This document shows, piece after piece, positions 63,325 through 64,000 of a stretch of DNA of 64,000 bases. The notes beneath the pieces are model-generated. The model had not been told where the DNA came from. It saw only the letters and a list, made by a program, of their open reading frames with translations, and did no database searches. Within the stretch, counting starts at the first letter, position 1. Each line of letters opens with the position of its first letter. The position numbers and the translations under genes were made by a program. The stretch is from GCA-002708315 sp963676635 (GTDB lineage Bacteria; Bacteroidota; Bacteroidia; Bacteroidales; F082), in the NCBI GenBank assembly GCA_963676635.1, contig OY781105.1:3596001-3660000 (forward strand). The letters run 5' to 3'.

Positions 63325-63651
63325 TTATCTGAGTTTTTTGTTTTCAATATGTCTGTTGCTGTCGCGTTTTGTTTTCTTTTCCAGATTTTTAATCAATGCA
63401 TCAGTAAGATCAACGCCGGTTTGATTGGCCAAACAGATAAGGACAAACAGCACATCAGCAAATTCGTCACTAAGATTTTTCTCTTTGTCCGATTCTTTAA
63501 ACGACTGCTCACCGTACTTACGTGATATAATACGGGCTACTTCACCAACTTCTTCCGTAAGGATAGCCATATTTGTGAGTTCATTAAAATATCTTACTCC
63601 GGTTGTATTGATCCAGTTGTCAACTAATTCCTGTGCTTCTTTTATTGTCAT
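63325..63651 (-). CDS. MazG-like nucleotide pyrophosphohydrolase
   Basis: 108 residues, a single MazG domain: AILTEEVGEVARII (the ExxE metal-binding helix, near 29-42) and LSDEFADVLFVLICLAN (the DExxD helix, near 60-76). It probably hydrolyses non-canonical or damaged nucleoside triphosphates to monophosphates. Single-domain versions are common in Bacteroidota. Substrate is not readable from sequence. Confidence 0.85.
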   Translation of the reverse strand: MTIKEAQELVDNWINTTGVRYFNELTNMAILTEEVGEVARIISRKYGEQSFKESDKEKNLSDEFADVLFVLICLANQTGVDLTDALIKNLEKKTKRDSNRHIENKKLR

Positions 63652-63733
63652 AATGTTAATTAGATATTATGATTGTTGTGAGGCTAAATTAGTTAATTTT
63701 GTCGCCGGAATGAATTCTATTAAAGAATATAAT

Positions 63734-64000
63734 ATGGGTATGGATTTTACCGTCAAGACTTTCGCTGGTCTTGAGCAAGCCTTGTATGATGAATTAAAGG
63801 AACTTGGTGCTAAAGACTTGGAGATTATAAAGCGTGGTGTTACTTTTCGTGGCGACCTGGCTATGATGTATAAAGTCAATTATTTATCCCGACTGGCTGT
63901 TCGTGTTTTGAAACCTATCGGGGTTTTTGATGTGACTGATGAAAAGCAGCTTTATGATAAGGTTAAGAAGATTAGCTGGATGGAGATTTTTAAGGTGACA
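63734..64000 (+). CDS. THUMP-domain RNA methyltransferase (RlmL/K-like), N-terminal part
   Basis: The frame (MGMDFTVKTFAGLEQALYDE, then KELGAKDLEIIKRGVTFRGDL and NYLSRLAVRVLKPI) matches the N-terminal THUMP region of class I SAM-dependent 23S rRNA guanine-N2 methyltransferases and runs off the window. Starts at 63710 and 63740 are also possible. TAATTTTG at 63694-63701 is a -7 promoter element, which would place the transcript start near 63708 and favours 63734 or 63740. Confidence 0.8.
   Translation, partial: MGMDFTVKTFAGLEQALYDELKELGAKDLEIIKRGVTFRGDLAMMYKVNYLSRLAVRVLKPIGVFDVTDEKQLYDKVKKISWMEIFKVT

Noticed and set aside
1..64000. tRNA, rRNA, riboswitch and replication-origin signals
   Set aside because: No cloverleaf, rRNA-like or known riboswitch consensus was recognised by reading; weak structures could be missed without a covariance-model search.

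Overview
The window looks like a chromosome segment of a Bacteroidota member, probably a Bacteroidales/Marinilabiliales-type anaerobe or facultative anaerobe. The evidence is type IX secretion (T9SS) sorting tails on several secreted proteins, a GldN-like lipoprotein, Bacteroidota-style promoters (TTTG, about 20 bp, TAnnTTTG) before several genes, AT-rich DNA, and the local sets pyrH-frr and YtxH/holin-like/AI-2E. No rRNA, tRNA or CRISPR array was seen. Species cannot be named from sequence alone.

Layout. 1-2.5 kb: nadD, then a minus-strand sugar aminotransferase (rffA/wecE) and a GNAT acetyltransferase, a plausible nucleotide-sugar pair. 2.6-2.8 kb: a composite repeat (palindromes plus 22-bp tandem units). 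2.8-8.9 kb: a minus-strand operon for a soluble NAD(P)H/ferredoxin-type redox complex (NuoE-like, NuoF-like and a very large fused subunit whose formate-dehydrogenase-like domain has lost the catalytic Cys/Sec). 9.0-20.8 kb: a plus-strand cluster that may be an undescribed signalling or metabolic system. It holds a glutamate-dehydrogenase homologue lacking the catalytic lysine, three paralogues that join a PPDK/PEP-synthase-type ATP-grasp domain to an unfamiliar C-terminal GRWG domain (one plain, one with a GAF-like N-terminus, one with receiver domains), and a TPR-PAS-PAS histidine kinase.

21-44 kb: an accessory island around a giant SpvB/RHS polymorphic toxin. It starts with a lipoprotein and three secreted proteins (two with T9SS tails) behind one good promoter. 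The toxin gene is split by an IS4-type element with a 9-bp target duplication that cuts off its signal peptide; removing the element restores a single frame. Downstream are four orphan C-terminal cassettes, each with the same conserved core joined to a different tip and mostly followed by a candidate immunity gene. Degenerate IS66 pieces lie before three of them, one is broken by an IS982 element, and two MITE-like elements and a tip remnant close the island.

44-64 kb: mostly core genome. A secreted beta-helix protein, a GldN-like lipoprotein, a repeat-rich gap with an IS982-ended MITE, a sigma/anti-sigma pair, lepA, secA, a patatin-Omp85 protein, pyrH, frr, small membrane/stress proteins, an AI-2E family transporter, a DUF5686-type outer-membrane protein, a MazG-like pyrophosphohydrolase and the start of a THUMP-domain RNA methyltransferase running off the end.

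All homology calls rest on recognising motifs and family likeness by eye; no database search was run.
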